A stretch of DNA of 64,000 bases from Molossus alvarezi (Eukaryota; Chordata; Mammalia; Chiroptera; Molossidae). The stretch covers positions 8,060,001 through 8,124,000 of the forward strand of contig CM073899.1 in the NCBI GenBank assembly GCA_037176705.1, given 5' to 3'. A program made the position numbers and the translations under genes. The notes beneath the pieces were generated by a model, which ran no database searches, was not told the DNA's origin, and saw only the letters and a program-made list of their open reading frames with translations. How positions within the stretch are numbered: position 1 is the stretch's first letter; each line of letters opens with the position of its first letter. Shown piece by piece: positions 23,649 through 36,673 of the stretch.

Positions 23649-25085
23649 TTTTTTTTTAGCTTTTTTTATTAATTTATTTTTGTTACAGATGTTTCTCCTT
23701 TTTTTCCCACTGACACTCTCTTCCCCATTTCCCCACCCCATCCCCAGCTTTGTTGTCCAGGTCTATCGGTTATGCATACATGCATATAAGTTCTGTGGTT
23801 TATCTCTTACCCTTCACCCCCACTTCTGTGAATGGTCAATCTGTACCCTACTTCCACATCGCTTGGTCAACCCTGTTCCTCAGACTGTTATGTTCATTAT
23901 ATTCCACAAATTAGTGAGATCATGTGATATTTGTCTTTCTTGGCTTGGCTTGTTTCACTTAGGATAATACTATCCAGGCTTCTCCATGTCATCTCAAAGG
24001 ATAAGAGATGTTTCTTTCTTACAGCTGCATAGTACTCCATTGTGTATATGTACCACTGCTTTTTTATCCACTTATCTACTGATGGACATTTGGACTGTTT
24101 CCAGATCTTAGCTATTGTAGATAGTGCTGCTACAAACATGGGGTATATATATTCTTTCTAATTGTTGTTTCAGGCTTCTTAGGGTATATTCCTAGAAGTG
24201 GGATCACTGGGTCAAATGGCAATTCAATTCTTAATTTTTTGAGGTAACACCATATTGTTTTCCATAGTGGCTGCACCAGTCTGCATCCCACCAGCAGCAT
24301 ACTAGAGTCCGCTTTTCTCCACACCCTCGCCAACACTAGTTATTTGATGAATTTTTGATGGTGGCCATTCTGACAGGTGTGAGGTGATACCTTATAGTCA
24401 TTTTAATTTGCATCTCTCTGATGATTAGTGATGTTGAGCATTACTTCATATGTCTCTTAGCCATTTGTATGTCCTGTTTGGAGAAGTGTCTATTCAGCTC
24501 CTCTGCCCATTTTTTAATTGGATTTTTTGTCTTCCTTTTGTTGAGTTGTATGAGTACTCTATATATTTTGCAAATTAACCCCTTATCTGATGTATCATTG
24601 GCAATGATGTTCTCCCATGCAGTGGGTTGCCTTTCCATTTTGATGATTGTTTATTTGTTGTGCAGAATCTTTTGAGTTTGATGTAGTGCCATGTGTTCAT
24701 TTTCTCCTTTGTTTCTGTTGCCTTAAGTGATGTATCAGTGAAAATTCTGCTGTGTATGATGTCTGAAATTTTGTTGCCTACATTTTCTCCTAGGATTTTT
24801 ATGAATTCATGAGTCACATTTAAGTCTTTTATTCAGTTTAAGTTTATTCTTGTGTATGGTGTAAGCTGGTGGTCTAGTTTCAATTTTTTTGTTGTTGTTG
24901 TTGCAAGTAGCTATTCAATTTTTCCAACACCATTTATTAAACAGGCTGTCTTTACTCCATTATATGCTCTTGTCACCTTTGTAAAATATTAATTGAGCAT
25001 GATGTCTTTGGTCAATTTCCAGATTCTCTGTTCCACTAATCTATCTGCCTGTTCTTGTGCCAGTACCAGGCTCTTTTGAATTGAT
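23649..25085 (-). mobile_element. Bat L1, 5'-truncated (antisense)
   Basis: A poly-T start (23650), C/T-rich complement of the 3'UTR, then the complement of ORF2 C-terminal sequence. The minus-strand blocks 23897-24139, 24130-24336, 24441-24638 and 24575-24817 translate to L1 ORF2 C-terminal text (for example a WYIYTMEYYAAVRKK segment). They are broken by stops and frameshifts. This copy retains the segment deleted in the L1 at 14236-17970. Confidence 0.9.
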
Positions 25086-25548
25086 CTGTTTTTATCTCAT
25101 GGAATGGAGCTTTTTGAGAATGAATCCAGTGCCAAGTAATTCAGAGGAAAGAGGTAAAGAGACTCAATTCCAGGTTATATAATTTGAAACCCTAAATCCA
25201 TCTGTTCTTAAAAATTCACAACTTGAACTTTCTGATTTAATAAGTCAATAAATTCCCTTTTGTGAGCTAGTTTTGAAGACGAATTTCTTTCATTTTCATC
25301 TGAAATAAAGTTGCCTGACAGATTGACCAACATTGAGAATCGACTGGGCTGAAATGTCAAGATGACAATGAGGATTCCCTCACCCTGGCTATGAGTGAGT
25401 CATAATTTTTAGGTGATGGAGAAACAGTTGCTAAAACTATGGTCTAGTGAATTTTGGAACTGAAATTATGGGCATTCTACTCTAAAGTTATAGATTCTAG
25501 AATTGTACTTCTAGATTTAGATTCTGGATTGATTATTTTTAATTAAAA
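25086..25548. other. No gene recognised
   Basis: AT-rich DNA between an L1 and a HAL1, with no supported feature. Confidence 0.5.
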
Positions 25549-27221
25549 AAATTTAACTTATCTTTTTTGTTAAATGTATTACAGATCCCCCCCCTTTCCC
25601 CCTATTGACCCATTCTCCTCACTCCTGTCCCCCTCATGCCTTCTTCCCTACACTATCTTCTGTGTCCACTGGTTACACATATATGTATGTAAGTTCTTTG
25701 GTTCATCTCTTTTCACCCTCCTCCTTCACCCTTCTCTTTGAGGTTACTCAGTCTAACAACCAATTTGTACTTCTTAATCTATTCACCTTTTCCTCCCATC
25801 CCCACAACCTCCCTCCCATGTGGCAACCATCAATAAATGATCTGTATCTATAAGTCTGTTTCTGTTCTGCTTGTTTATTTTTTATTTTTTTGTAGATTTA
25901 ATTGTTGATAGATATGTATTCATTGACATTTTATTGTCATATTTTTCATCTTCTCTTTCTTCAATAAGATCCTTCAACGTTTTATATAATACTGTTTGGG
26001 TGGTGATGAACTCCTTTAGTCTGGGACGCCAATAATCTTGATTGTAGGTCCTTGCTTTTTATCACTTTGAATATTTGTTGCCACTCCCTTTTGGCCTGCA
26101 AAATTTCTTTTGAGAAATCATCTGACAGTCTTATGGGAGTTCCCTTGTAGGTAACTAACTGTTTTTCTCTTGCTGCTTTTAAGATTCTCTCTTTGTCATT
26201 AAACTTTGGCATTTTGCTGATGATGGGTCTTGGTGTGGGCCTCTTGGGGTTCATCTTGTTTGGGACTCTCTGTGCTTCCTGAATTTTTATTTCTGTTTTC
26301 TTCACCAAGTTAGGGAAATTTTATGTCATTATTGTTTCAAATAGGTTTTCAATTTCTTGTTCTCTCTGTTCTCCTTCTGGCACCCCCATGATGCAAATGT
26401 TGGTTTGTGTGAGTTGTCCCAGAGGCTCCTTACACTATCCTTATTTTTTAAGATTCTTTTTTCTTTTTTTTGTTCTGATTTTTTTTCTTTCTTACATTCC
26501 ATATCAATGGTTTGCTTCTTGGCTTTACCTACTCTACTATTGAATCAATGTAAATTATTCTTTATTTCAGTTACTGACTCCTTCATTTGTGACTGTGTGT
26601 CCTTCATTTCTGACTGGCCCTTTTTTATGCTCTTGAGGTCCTCACTAAGTTCATTTTGAACTCTACATCTGCTAGATTGCTTATTCCCATTTTATTTAAT
26701 TCTTTTCCTGGGGCTTTGTTCTGTTCTTTCATTTGGCATACATTTCTTTGTCTCCTCATTTTGGCTGCCTCCCTGTGTTTGTTTCTATGTATTAAGTAGA
26801 GTTTCTATGTCTCCTAGGTTTTGTAGGGTGACCTATTGTAGCCTCCCTGACCACCCCAGCTGTGCCCTCAAGGTGCACCTCTTGTGTAGACTGTACACCT
26901 TTCTGTTGTGAGTCTTAATTGCTGTTGGCACATCAATGGGAGAGATTTACTCAGGCTGATCAGCTGCAAGGCCTGGCTGTGCCCACTGACCACTGATGTT
27001 GGCAGATCGGCTGTGCAGGAGTCTACCACACAGGACAAAACTTATTTCAGCAGGTCTCTGGTACCCACTGAGTCCACTCCTTGAGTGTGTTGCTTGTGGA
27101 GGTGGTTGGGTAGTGGTTGGTTGACGTGATCTGAAGCTGTCCACTGGGTGTGCTTGCTCTGGGACAAAGTCAGACACTGCCTGTGTTTTACCCAGGGCCA
27201 CCAGGCATAAACTACAAAGTG
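25549..27221 (-). mobile_element. HAL1-like element, copy 1 (antisense, 5'-truncated)
   Basis: Read on the minus strand, it has the end of the 5' region, an L1-type ORF1 remnant and the L1-like 3' end (gtaatacatttaac... tail), with no ORF2 between them. The 25982-26308 minus-strand block gives ORF1 C-terminal text around PRPIISKMPKFNDKERIL. It breaks off at 27221, where copy 4 continues for roughly another 1.3 kb upstream. Confidence 0.82.
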
Positions 27222-27639
27222 GGAAAAGAATAACATACTACTACTCATACATCTGTCTCGAATTGGGAATTCTGATATAGAATAAGCACTAATTGTAGCT
27301 GAATACATTTTGTTTCCATATCAATGTAACAATGTAACAATGTAAGTGAAATGGATAAGAGTCTAACATTTATTATGCAATGATTGCTGCATGCCAAGCC
27401 TTATTCATTCATTATACCAATATACACATAAGTATAAGTGTGCACACACACATGCACACACACACACTATAGTAAAAGCATGATAGATTTACTACTATAC
27501 TGTGATATAAATATTCTATCAAATTTACATATGAGGGAACATCTTCAGAGTGTTGAACCACTGTAATTTCACTCCCTTAATAATCAGTAGAATCGATATT
27601 TGAAACTAGGTTTGACATTAAAAACATTAACAATTAAAA
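27222..27639. other. No gene; short CA-rich stretch
   Basis: AT-rich DNA with ACAC-rich text (27444-27470) and a faint MIR-like complement near 27365-27405. Confidence 0.45.
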
Positions 27640-28010
27640 TAGTTAACATTTATTAAGAGTTACTATAGAGGGGCTAGCCTGCTAGCTCAGTGGTATACAG
27701 CAGAGTCCTCATATGCCAATGTTGCGGGTTCAATCCGAGAGCAGGGCATAAGAATGAATGCATGAATAACAGGGACAACAAGTCCATGTTTCTATTTCCT
27801 TTCCTTCCTTCCTCTCTCTAAAATCAATAAAAAAAATTTTTTTTAAAAGTTTACTTTGAATGCTAGGTAGAGAACTTTGTCAGCATTATTTTTATTTATA
27901 AACAACTGCCATATGAGGTAGCTTTTATTATTATTACCCTCCTTTGATAGATGAAAAAAGAGCCATAAGACAGTGAAGGCAGAAACTTAGTGAGAATACA
28001 GATCTCTAAT
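27640..28010 (-). mobile_element. MIR SINE (antisense), split by a SINE
   Basis: Complement of the MIR 3' end 'aacatttattaagagttact' on the left. On the right, 'ccatatgaggtagcttttattattattaccc' and 'gatagatgaaaaaagag'. The gap is the SINE at 27665-27844. Confidence 0.7.
27665..27844 (+). mobile_element. Divergent tRNA-derived SINE
   Basis: The A-box-like tagctcagtggtatacag and B-box-like gggttcaatcc mark a tRNA head. The tail has the CT-rich stretch and taaaatcaataaaa of Ves, but the middle is short and the head differs from typical Ves. The flanks AAGAGTTACT (27655-27664) and AAAAGTTTACT (27845-27855) are an imperfect target duplication. Confidence 0.7.
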
Positions 28011-28896
28011 CAGGGTCTGCAATGACTCACCAATATATATTGTTTATGCTGTGCGCAGAACAAGTCACAGGAATAACAGTTCAGGATTTGCTTTTGCTTT
28101 TTCCTGTAAAGCTGAAGGGTTGATATGGTTTTTCCATGCAGTTATTAGAACTTAGTATTGTTCCAAAAATTTTTAAGCTAACAAAGAAAATGTGTCATTT
28201 TTTCACTTGGAATTTTTCATAGCTATATATTTAAGACTGCTAATTATACAACATGTGATATACATTGGTTTTTAATGGAATTTCTTCTGTAGATGTTCTT
28301 GGACCGAACTGAGGGTATTGTTAATATTAATTCATACTTGTCTCCTTTTGTTGTAAGTGTATGCGTTCGTAAGTCTGGGTGGTTTATAATCTGACAAGAT
28401 CATGAAGTTCATTTTGGCTGAAATTTAATTCCCCTTCCTGTATTTTCATTTATTTTTGTACTGTCCTGTTTAACTAAAACACACTGACTATCCAAAAACA
28501 ACAACAACAACAACAACAATTTGAGCCTATTTATTTCTATGTGTATGGGTTTGAAGAGCACTTATGTCAGAAATCCTCTGATTGCTACAATCTCTTTCTA
28601 AATCTTTCCAGAAAATAGTTCAAAATATTTGTAGGAGACATTGACTAAGACTTGTCAAAGTATATTTTGAGGGCTATAAAAATATTCTACTCTTCTGTGT
28701 GTTATATTGCACAGAATTTTTTTTTAAATTACAAAGAATATTAAATATAAATGCCCATAACCAGACCTTCAAGATAGATATCTTAATATTTTTTAAAAAT
28801 TAATAGACATTCTTTATTGTGAGATTTTTTTTCTATCACATATTATTTGGTGTTTTTTTATTTTTTCTGGGTAAGAATCATAATTATAAAATTTAA
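28011..28896. other. No gene; (AAC)n stretch
   Basis: AT-rich DNA with (AAC)n at about 28497-28520. Nothing else is recognised. Confidence 0.5.
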
Positions 28897-29013
28897 TTAC
28901 CCTGGCCGATTTGGCTCAGTGGTTGGAGCGTCGGCCTGTGGACCAGAGAGTCCTGGGTTCGGTTCCCACTAGGTGCACGTACCACCAAAAAACAAAACAA
29001 AACAAAACAAGAC
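28897..29013 (+). mobile_element. Head-only Ves SINE with (AAAAC)n tail
   Basis: The typical head 'ccctggccgatttggctcagtgg' and B-box 'gggttcggttcc' run to 'gtgcacgtaccacc', then directly into AAAAAACAAAACAAAAC. The Ves body and CT-rich tail are absent. The flanks AAAATTTAA and AAAATTAAA suggest an imperfect target duplication. Confidence 0.75.
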
Positions 29014-29344
29014 AAAATTAAATACCAGCCTTATTCTGGGCTTGAGAGATGGAATATTTTTTAATGTACAAATGACTGAGAGGCAGATATTCTAGTTATT
29101 CTAGTCCAAGTTAGTTTTACAGTTATGGAACGTGTTGGAGACCCGTAGAGAAAATTTGAGTCTTATCTAGTCCAAGTAATGCAAACCTTCAGCTCACTAT
29201 TTAGTATACACTTTCAAGTAACTATACATTGAGAACTGAAAATAGGCTAGCTATTGCCTGGTGAATAACTAAACATAACCTGTTAAATGATGCGAAGGGG
29301 AGCCACAGCATCTAAATAAATGATAACAAGATTATTATATTTTT
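29014..29344. other. No gene recognised
   Basis: AT-rich DNA without a supported feature. Confidence 0.45.
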
Positions 29345-29356
29345 CTTGTGAGGTTT

Positions 29357-29392
29357 ATTCTTTCCTTTACTGATTTTGGAGAGAGAGGAAGG

Positions 29393-29449
<57 letters not shown>

Positions 29450-29601
29450 CAGTAAGAGAGAACATCAATTGGCCACCTCCTGCACGCCCTCCATGGGGGA
29501 TTTGGCCCACAACCTGGGCATGTGCCCTGACCGGGAATTGAACCTGTGACCTTTTGGTGCATGGGTGACGCTCAACCACTGAGCTACATGGGCAGGGCAT
29601 C
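29357..29601 (-). mobile_element. Ves SINE (antisense) with expanded (GA)n
   Basis: Complete copy with a (GA)n run at about 29396-29444. The exact 12-bp duplication CTTGTGAGGTTT is at 29345-29356 and 29602-29613. Confidence 0.93.
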
Positions 29602-29613
29602 CTTGTGAGGTTT

Positions 29614-32600
29614 CTTTACATGACCCCAAGTCAAAAGTTTGCCAGAAAAAAATGAATTTCATCCACAACTGAGATATTTTCTGCCTCTGCAAACAGATCT
29701 AGTCTTTTTTTTTTTAATCTATCATTCTCTCTTCAGAGATATTATTCTATAAAATACTCCAAATAACATTGATTTCATGACACATCAGAAAGGAGTTTTC
29801 AAAACAGACACAGAATATATAAAATATAAAAGTATGAATTTATCTAGGCATCTGTGTGATGTTTTGTCCTCTCTCACTTACCCTCCCCTCTCTTCCTGCT
29901 TCATCCCTTCCGCTTCACTCTTGAGTCATTAGCTTTGTTCACACTTAATAAAGTTGGGACCTTGTGGACGGTCAAACTTTTTCAGTAAATTAAAAACAAA
30001 GTGATTTTAAATCATTCATTTGAGATGAAAATGTTTATTAAATGGGAAAGACTGACATCTGGATTCATTAGTTGATGGCATTTTTTATGCTAATATAATG
30101 ATCATTATGCCACAGAGCTCAGTTTGGGCTGTAACCAGGGAACAGCTTCATTCCGAGGATTCAGTCACTGTGTCTAGTGTCAGACTTACATATTTAAAAA
30201 GCATAAAACTAAACTCATAAAAGGCAAAGAGCCATGAAAAAATATGCATTCTTAATTTTGCATGTAAAATATATTTAATATTCAGGAAATGATAGTATTT
30301 AAAAACTGTCATAATGAATAATGTTTCAGTTTTATATTCTGAAGCAACTCTTCTGTGACATGAGTTAGTTTGTCTTTTTATTCTCATTCAGTGCACAAGA
30401 ATATGATCAAGGATGTTATGAAAACTGTTTATCGATAGAGGTGAATGGTAAATAATGAACTGAAGACATACATTAAGAGTAATCAAAAGTCTCAGTGAAG
30501 AACTTCCTCTTTGTTTAACATTATCTTAGGTATTTTTCCAGATTTGCAACATATTTGAATGTTAAGTAAATGTAGAAGTTATTTTCTTCACTTAAAGATC
30601 TATTTAATTCATTTTCAATATTACTAAAATAGCAAGTTAAAAGATGCATATTTTTTAAATTAAGTGTAAACTCATATCTTAAAAGGCTGTTCTTTAGGCA
30701 ATGCTTCAATAAAAGGATCTGAATACATAAGGTACGTGGACAGAAATACTGGAAATTGAGAAACAGAGGACAATTTCAGTATGCTGCCTAAGATGCATGA
30801 ATACTAGGCTATGACAAGAAATGATGAATCTAAAACAGTTGCTCGTAAAACAAGAGCCATGACATGGATTTAAGGTAAAGGATTCCAAGGACCTGGAAAA
30901 CTCCTGAGAATAAAACAGAGAATTCTACCAAGTCCACACCTTCTCCTGTATTGCTGAAGTTTCTATAGTTTCAAACAACAAGCTCTTCTGGATAACGACT
31001 ATAGGTCAGAAACTTTGGGACAGATATCAATAACTCACAGGTCAATGAGAGATAAAGAATCAAGCTTTGGAAAATGATATAGAGTAGAGCAGCTCTGGAA
31101 ATTAAATTCAAATAGGAAGAAAGGAGAAGAAAGAAATGGCTTACATATATAAATAAGCATATACATATGAAAATGAAGGAAAACATGCAAAGCTACAAGA
31201 GTGCTTCAATCAGTTATAATTGGAATTTTTGTAATTTTATGAGTATTTTTAAAAAATAATGTGCTTTAAAACAAGTAGTAAATGTACCCATACAGATTTA
31301 TATTAAATTAAAAGTGGCAAATAATACATAAATGCCCAATGGTTTTATTCATAAATTTACAAGTAAGAAAGTAATAATTTTTCCTAGAAGATGTAATATA
31401 AAATAAACAGTGTGGAAGGGAATCAGGAAACCTCATTCGATTCATTTCTTGTCTCAGCCACCATCTGTGTAAAATTAGGCAAATTATTTTTATCCATTCT
31501 GTGTTTCAGTTTAATTGGGGAAAATGTTATTTCAAAGTTTGCAGACCTCATAAAACCCAGTTATGAATCCTCAACAGGATTATCTTAGGTCAACAATGCC
31601 TGAGATAAGTACCATTTCAGTTATTATCATGTTCTACTGAGTTAGTTATGAGGCCTGAGTGCAGTTGCACAAACAGGATTTTTTCCCTCACGTAATAAAA
31701 ATTCTGAATGTAAATAATTTAGGGTTTGATGTGATCGTTTGATAACACCATAAATAAGTGCCATTAGGACTCAGTCCTGCAGGAATTTCCCCTATCATGT
31801 CACTACCCCTAATCAGTAGCTCTTTTATTTTTGTTTCTTATTGTTTTAATTATGTGGGCATTAGAAACAAGAATGTAAGAAAGACAAAGGACAAGAATAA
31901 GATTTTTTAAAAATGTTTGCCAGATGAACCTATTTCTTTTTATTAATCAAACAGTTGCTTTCCAGGAAGTGGTATAGCCTTCTACTAACAGAGCACAGCA
32001 TGAACTGTGCATGCACTGCTCACAGTGCAAGGCATTGACTCAACCATAATCTATATTCAGTCAAAGACAGAGAAAGAAGAATGGGTATTGATTAGGCAAC
32101 TAGCAGTGCCTGTGATACATAATTATTTAACTTCAGTTTTTTAATTCCTATTTGAGAGATTTAATTTTTTTTCTTTTGATATGCTATAGACATCAAACTG
32201 TAAATAAAATGACTATTTTTTTTCCACTTGAAATTAAGCAGGCTAAACATAAATAAGCTTTCCTGAATGTCAAAAGTATTTCTTTAGTATCTGGTAGGCC
32301 CAGATTCTATTTAATGCCATAAAGGTATATTGACAACCAAGTTGGACATGGCTCTCCTTTTGTTAATATGTTCTTACTTCCGATACACAGTTAACCACCC
32401 TCTCACAATGGGTTCTCACAAAAATGTCTTAAAATCCTATGACAAGAATTGTATGTAGTTTATTAACGTTTTTCCTGTACATCTACATGGTATTAGTTGT
32501 GTACCATCTTTGAGAAAATAGTAACTTAAATCATTTCTTTCTTGAGATAACTGTAGCTGAGAGGGTCAGATAACTACATAAATTGATGTGTAAAGCAATG
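29614..32600. other. No gene; possible MIR at about 31405-31530
   Basis: Three kilobases of AT-rich DNA. A weak MIR-like sequence (tctcagccaccatctgtgtaaaattaggcaaatta) lies near 31455-31490. The ORFs are all under 80 codons and none has a domain. Confidence 0.4.
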
Positions 32601-33547
32601 CCAGAGAATGATGACTATTATAAAGGAAAAGACGAGATGTTGTGCTTAAAGAACAATTGGTCAAGAGGTGGAACATTTTGAATTCTATATTCAGCAAAGC
32701 TGTCCTTCAAAAATGAAGAATAAATTAAGACAATTCTAGATAAACAAAATTGGAGCACACCTGCCTTGCAAGAAATACTAAAGGAGTTCTTCAGGTTGAA
32801 ATAAAAATACATTAGATAGTAACTCAATTTCACATAAAGAAATTAAAAGCACTGGTAAAAATAACTACGCATAAATATAAAACAGTATAAATCCATATTG
32901 GTCTGTAATAGTTTAAAAGACATCTATGTAAAGCAATGACTTTAAATGTGTGTTGATTGTTTTATATTATTAATTATATTATTTGAATGACAATAAAAGT
33001 AATAATGAGGGGCTAAGAAATAAAACTGTAGAATAATTTTTTTATGTTCTTTAACTTAAGTTGGTATTAATCTGACCTACATTGATTTGAGCTAAGATGT
33101 TCATTGTAAACCCCAAGTCAATTCCTGTGATAACAAAAAATATAGTGAAAGGTAACTAGGGAATTAGAATGGTACACTGGAATCAGTGTGTGTTACACAC
33201 ACACACAATGCCAGTAATGAAAGAATTGAAGAACAGAGGCGTGACATACATAACACATATAGCAATATGATGCAGGTAAACCCCGACTTAATGGAAACTA
33301 CACCAAACACAAAGTGACTAAACACTCCACTAAAAGGTACAGATTGTCAGAATCTATTAAAAACAACAAGAACAACAAAATGACATAATCCAACTATACA
33401 TTGTGCATAAAAGACATATTAACATAAAAATACTGAAAGGTTGCAGAAAGGATGAATGAAAACATGCCATGCCAGAGAGAACTGGAGTGTAGATACTAAC
33501 ATCAGAGGAAATAAAATTCACAAAATGTGGTACTAGCAGCAAATGTG
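32601..33547 (+). mobile_element. Old L1M, ORF1 end to ORF2 endonuclease start
   Basis: 'ttcagcaaagctgtccttcaaaaatgaag', 'aaggagttcttcaggttgaaataaaa' and 'tagtaactcaatttcacataaagaaa' belong to the old L1M ORF1 end and inter-ORF spacer. 'gacataatccaactatacattgtgcataaaag' is the ORF2 endonuclease start. It resumes at 34432 after an insertion. Confidence 0.75.
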
Positions 33548-33555
33548 CATTTTAT

Positions 33556-34423
33556 AATGCTGTCAACCGATGGTCATTGGCACCAATTCCACACCAAAAG
33601 GAATCCCCAACTTGGCGTGGGCTGAAGAAGGACATGTTACTTGGTGCCAAAAGGTTAATGGTAATAGAACATGGCTGAAAACTGCCAGCTGTGGATAGCT
33701 CTGTAGTGCTACAGTGTGGCTCTGAAAACAGCGCCCCCATGAGGCTTCCCTGGGGCCAGGACTCGGCAGCTAGGCAGCTCTGCTCTGCCATGGCCACAGG
33801 CCTCTGCCTGGGTCAGAGCAGCACAGTCCTCAGACTGGGGAGAAATGCACTCCCAGAGCCAGAGGGGAGCTGATTTACATAGACCAAACCCCGCCTCTGG
33901 TCCCCAGTTGGTCAGAGCTGCACAACTCCAGCGGGATGGCGAAAGCCTCAGTCCTCTTGGATAAAACAGGCCCCCAGGGAAGCTTTACGGGGCTGGCTCA
34001 GATGGCAGAAACAGTGCAGGCAGCTGGCTAGCACAGAGGCAGGCGGTCTGTTGCAGAGGCTTCTCTGCGAAGTGCGGTTCCTGTGACAGGTCACTGTGCA
34101 GAGAGGGCTGCGAGGCTTCTGCTTTTTCTGAGCACAGGAGCCCTTCCTTTTTTTTTTTTTTTTTTTTTTTTTAATCCTCACCCGAGAATATTTTTTGAAC
34201 AGATAGAGTGGGAGGGAGAGAGAGAGAGAAACATCGATGTGAAGGGACACATCGAGTAGCTGCCACCCGTACGGCCAACCAGGGCCGGGGACAAACTGCA
34301 ACCGAAGTACGTGCCCTTAGCGGGAACCGAACCCGGGTCTCTCTGGACCGCAGGCTGACGCTCTAACCGCTGAGCCAAACCGGTCAGGGCTAGGAGCCCT
34401 TCTTAGCAGGCATCATTTTATCT
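33556..34423. mobile_element. Unclassified insert in L1M, containing a Ves
   Basis: GC-rich, about 620 bp without the nested Ves. The 8-bp direct repeat CATTTTAT occurs at 33548-33555 and 34424-34431, exactly where the L1M text breaks and resumes. The ends AATGCTG... and ...GCAGGCAT are only loosely inverted. Eight bp suggests a hAT-like insertion; an LTR is the alternative. I saw no coding sequence and could not name a family. Confidence 0.5.
34147..34391 (-). mobile_element. Ves SINE (antisense)
   Basis: Long poly-T start, 'cctcacccgagaatattttt', body and head complement 'gagccaaaccggtcagggct'. The exact 11-bp duplication AGGAGCCCTTC is at 34136-34146 and 34392-34402. Confidence 0.93.
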
Positions 34424-34431
34424 CAAGTTTC

Positions 34432-35982
34432 CCAGTACTAAAAGATTACTACATATAGAAGATGTAATGATAAGCATAAAGGCACCTAACAAGAGAGACT
34501 AAAAATACATAACGCAAATACTGACAAATTCAAGGGTGAAACAGAGCACTCAACAATAATAGTTGAAAGTTCAATAACCCCATTCACTATTGGGTAGAAT
34601 AACTAGGCAGAAGATGACAAGGGAAAGAGTAAAAATATGATGAAAAAAATTAATTAATTCGTTAAATTTAAAAAGAGTGACACTCTGAGACCTAACAGAT
34701 ATATACAGAACACACAACCCCTAACAACACAAGTTGTTCTTTCCAAGTGTTCATGAAACATTTTCTAGAATAGTCCATATACAACAAAAAGTTGAAAATG
34801 ATTAAAATCCTTCAAAGGATGTTCTATGACCAAAATATAATTAAATGAGATAACAATACATGAAGAAATTTGAAAATTCTAAAATTTGAAAAAATTAAAG
34901 AGCACATTCCTAAATGATCAATAGATATTAAAAATCACAAGAAAAAGTAAAAAGTACAGTAAAATGAATGAAAAAGAAAAAATATCAAAATTAATAGTTT
35001 GTAGCTAAGTGAGCTTATAAGGGAATTTATATCTATGACACAAATATTAAAAAAGAAAATCTCAAATTACAACTACAAAATTTCACCTATAAAATTAAAG
35101 GAGAAAATAAAACACAGAGTACCATTAGACTGAATAAAAAAAGTACCATTAGACTGAAAATAAATGAAATAGAGAATATAAAAACAATTAAAAAAGGGAA
35201 CAAAACCAAAAACTTGCTTCTAAAGGTGATCAACAAAATAAGTAAATCTTTAAATAGAATAATCAAGAAAAAAGAGAAGATTCAAGTATTTAAATTAGAA
35301 ATATGAGAGGAGATGTCACCACAAAGTTGTAGAAATGTATAAGTATTTCAAGCAAATATTATGTTATATATGCCCATCCATTAGAAAACTTGATTAAATA
35401 GAAAAATTTATAAAAATACACCAACTACCAAAAATGACTAAGAAAGAAATAAAAAATCTAAATAGATCAATAAGACACGCAGGGGTTAAATTAGTAATTA
35501 AACAATTTCCCACAAAGAAAAATTGAAGCCAAGATGACTTACTATTAAAGTCTACTAAATATATAATGAAGAACTATCATAAATCATCATGAACTCTTCC
35601 AAAACAATATAGTCAAAATTGGACATCTCTCTTCTTCTTTTGTGAGGCCAGCATTATTTTGATACTAAACTTAAAAAAAAAAAAAAACAACCCACAAGAA
35701 CACAGATACATATCTCTTAGAAATAGTGTCTCAGTTAAATACTAGTAAATTGAATCTAGCAACATATAAAAATGATTATATACCATTTACCCAACACAGA
35801 TTTATCTAGAAATGAAAATTTAACACCTGGAAATGAATCTATATAATTAATATAAAGTATTAATAGAACAAGGAACAAAAAATACATTATCATTTCAATG
35901 CACACAAAGAAGCATTTGACAAAATCCAATACATTTAATCACAAAATGGTAACACATTTTACATAAAGAAAAAGTTTTCATA
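34432..35982 (+). mobile_element. Old L1M, ORF2 continuation
   Basis: 'taagcataaaggcacctaacaagagagac', then 'aattaaagagcacattcctaaatgatcaatag', and reverse-transcriptase text up to 'aagcatttgacaaaatccaatac' (about 35930). It is highly eroded and is cut on the right by HAL1 copy 2. Confidence 0.75.
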
Positions 35983-36175
35983 ACTTCTTGTCAAGATGGC
36001 AGCTCAGGTAAAGGTGGTATTACCTCCTCCCACAACCACATCAAAATTACAACTAAACTACAGTACAACCATCATCAGAACCACCTGACATCGAGCTGAA
36101 TGGAAGCAGCCACATCAAGACAAGGAGGGCAGAGGTGGACAGGCTGGTCCCACACCCACGTGTGGCAGATAAAAA

Positions 36176-36673
36176 TCAGGAGGGACACCTCGGCTGGGAG
36201 AGTCCTCCCGGAGGAGTGAGGGGTCCCCGTCTTACACCAGGTTCCCAGCTCAGGGTTCCAGTGCCAGGAAAAGAAGTCCCGTAACTTCTGGCTGTAAAAC
36301 CAGCAGGAACTGAGACTGAGGGAGGCTGCGGCTGCTGGAGCCCCAGGCAGTTCTTCTTAAAGGTCCCACACATGGACTTGCTCTGATTTGCTGCAGTGTG
36401 GGGGTGGCAGCTTGAAAGGGACATATGGGGAAGAACTGAGTTGTTTGGCACTGGGACAAGAGCTAGAGAGGCAGCTTTCTCCTGGAGAGGGGTGCTGGTG
36501 CAGAGGTCCTTGTTCCTCTGGTGAGGCCTTCCCCCATGGGGCCAGCAGACAGCTACCATATCTGGGACTCCAGCAAGTTGGCTCACACTGTTTGCCCCAC
36601 CCTGGTGATTCCCTGAGGCTCTGCCCCACTCAAATTTTGGACCCACCCAAGCTATTCCCAGTGGGTTTACCAT
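36176..36673 (-). other. Antisense ORF in the HAL1 5' region, copy 2
   Basis: 165 codons open on the strand opposite the element. It shares text with the antisense frames of copies 4 and 5 (GNHQGGANSVSQ, FPGTGTLSWEPGV, SQPRCP), with frame switches at small indels. No known domain is recognised. Product, if any, is unknown. Confidence 0.4.

Noticed and set aside
28897..28975. tRNA-like A and B boxes in Ves heads, possibly real tRNA genes
   Set aside because: All are embedded in SINEs with tails or target duplications, and no clean cloverleaf with an acceptor stem is present.
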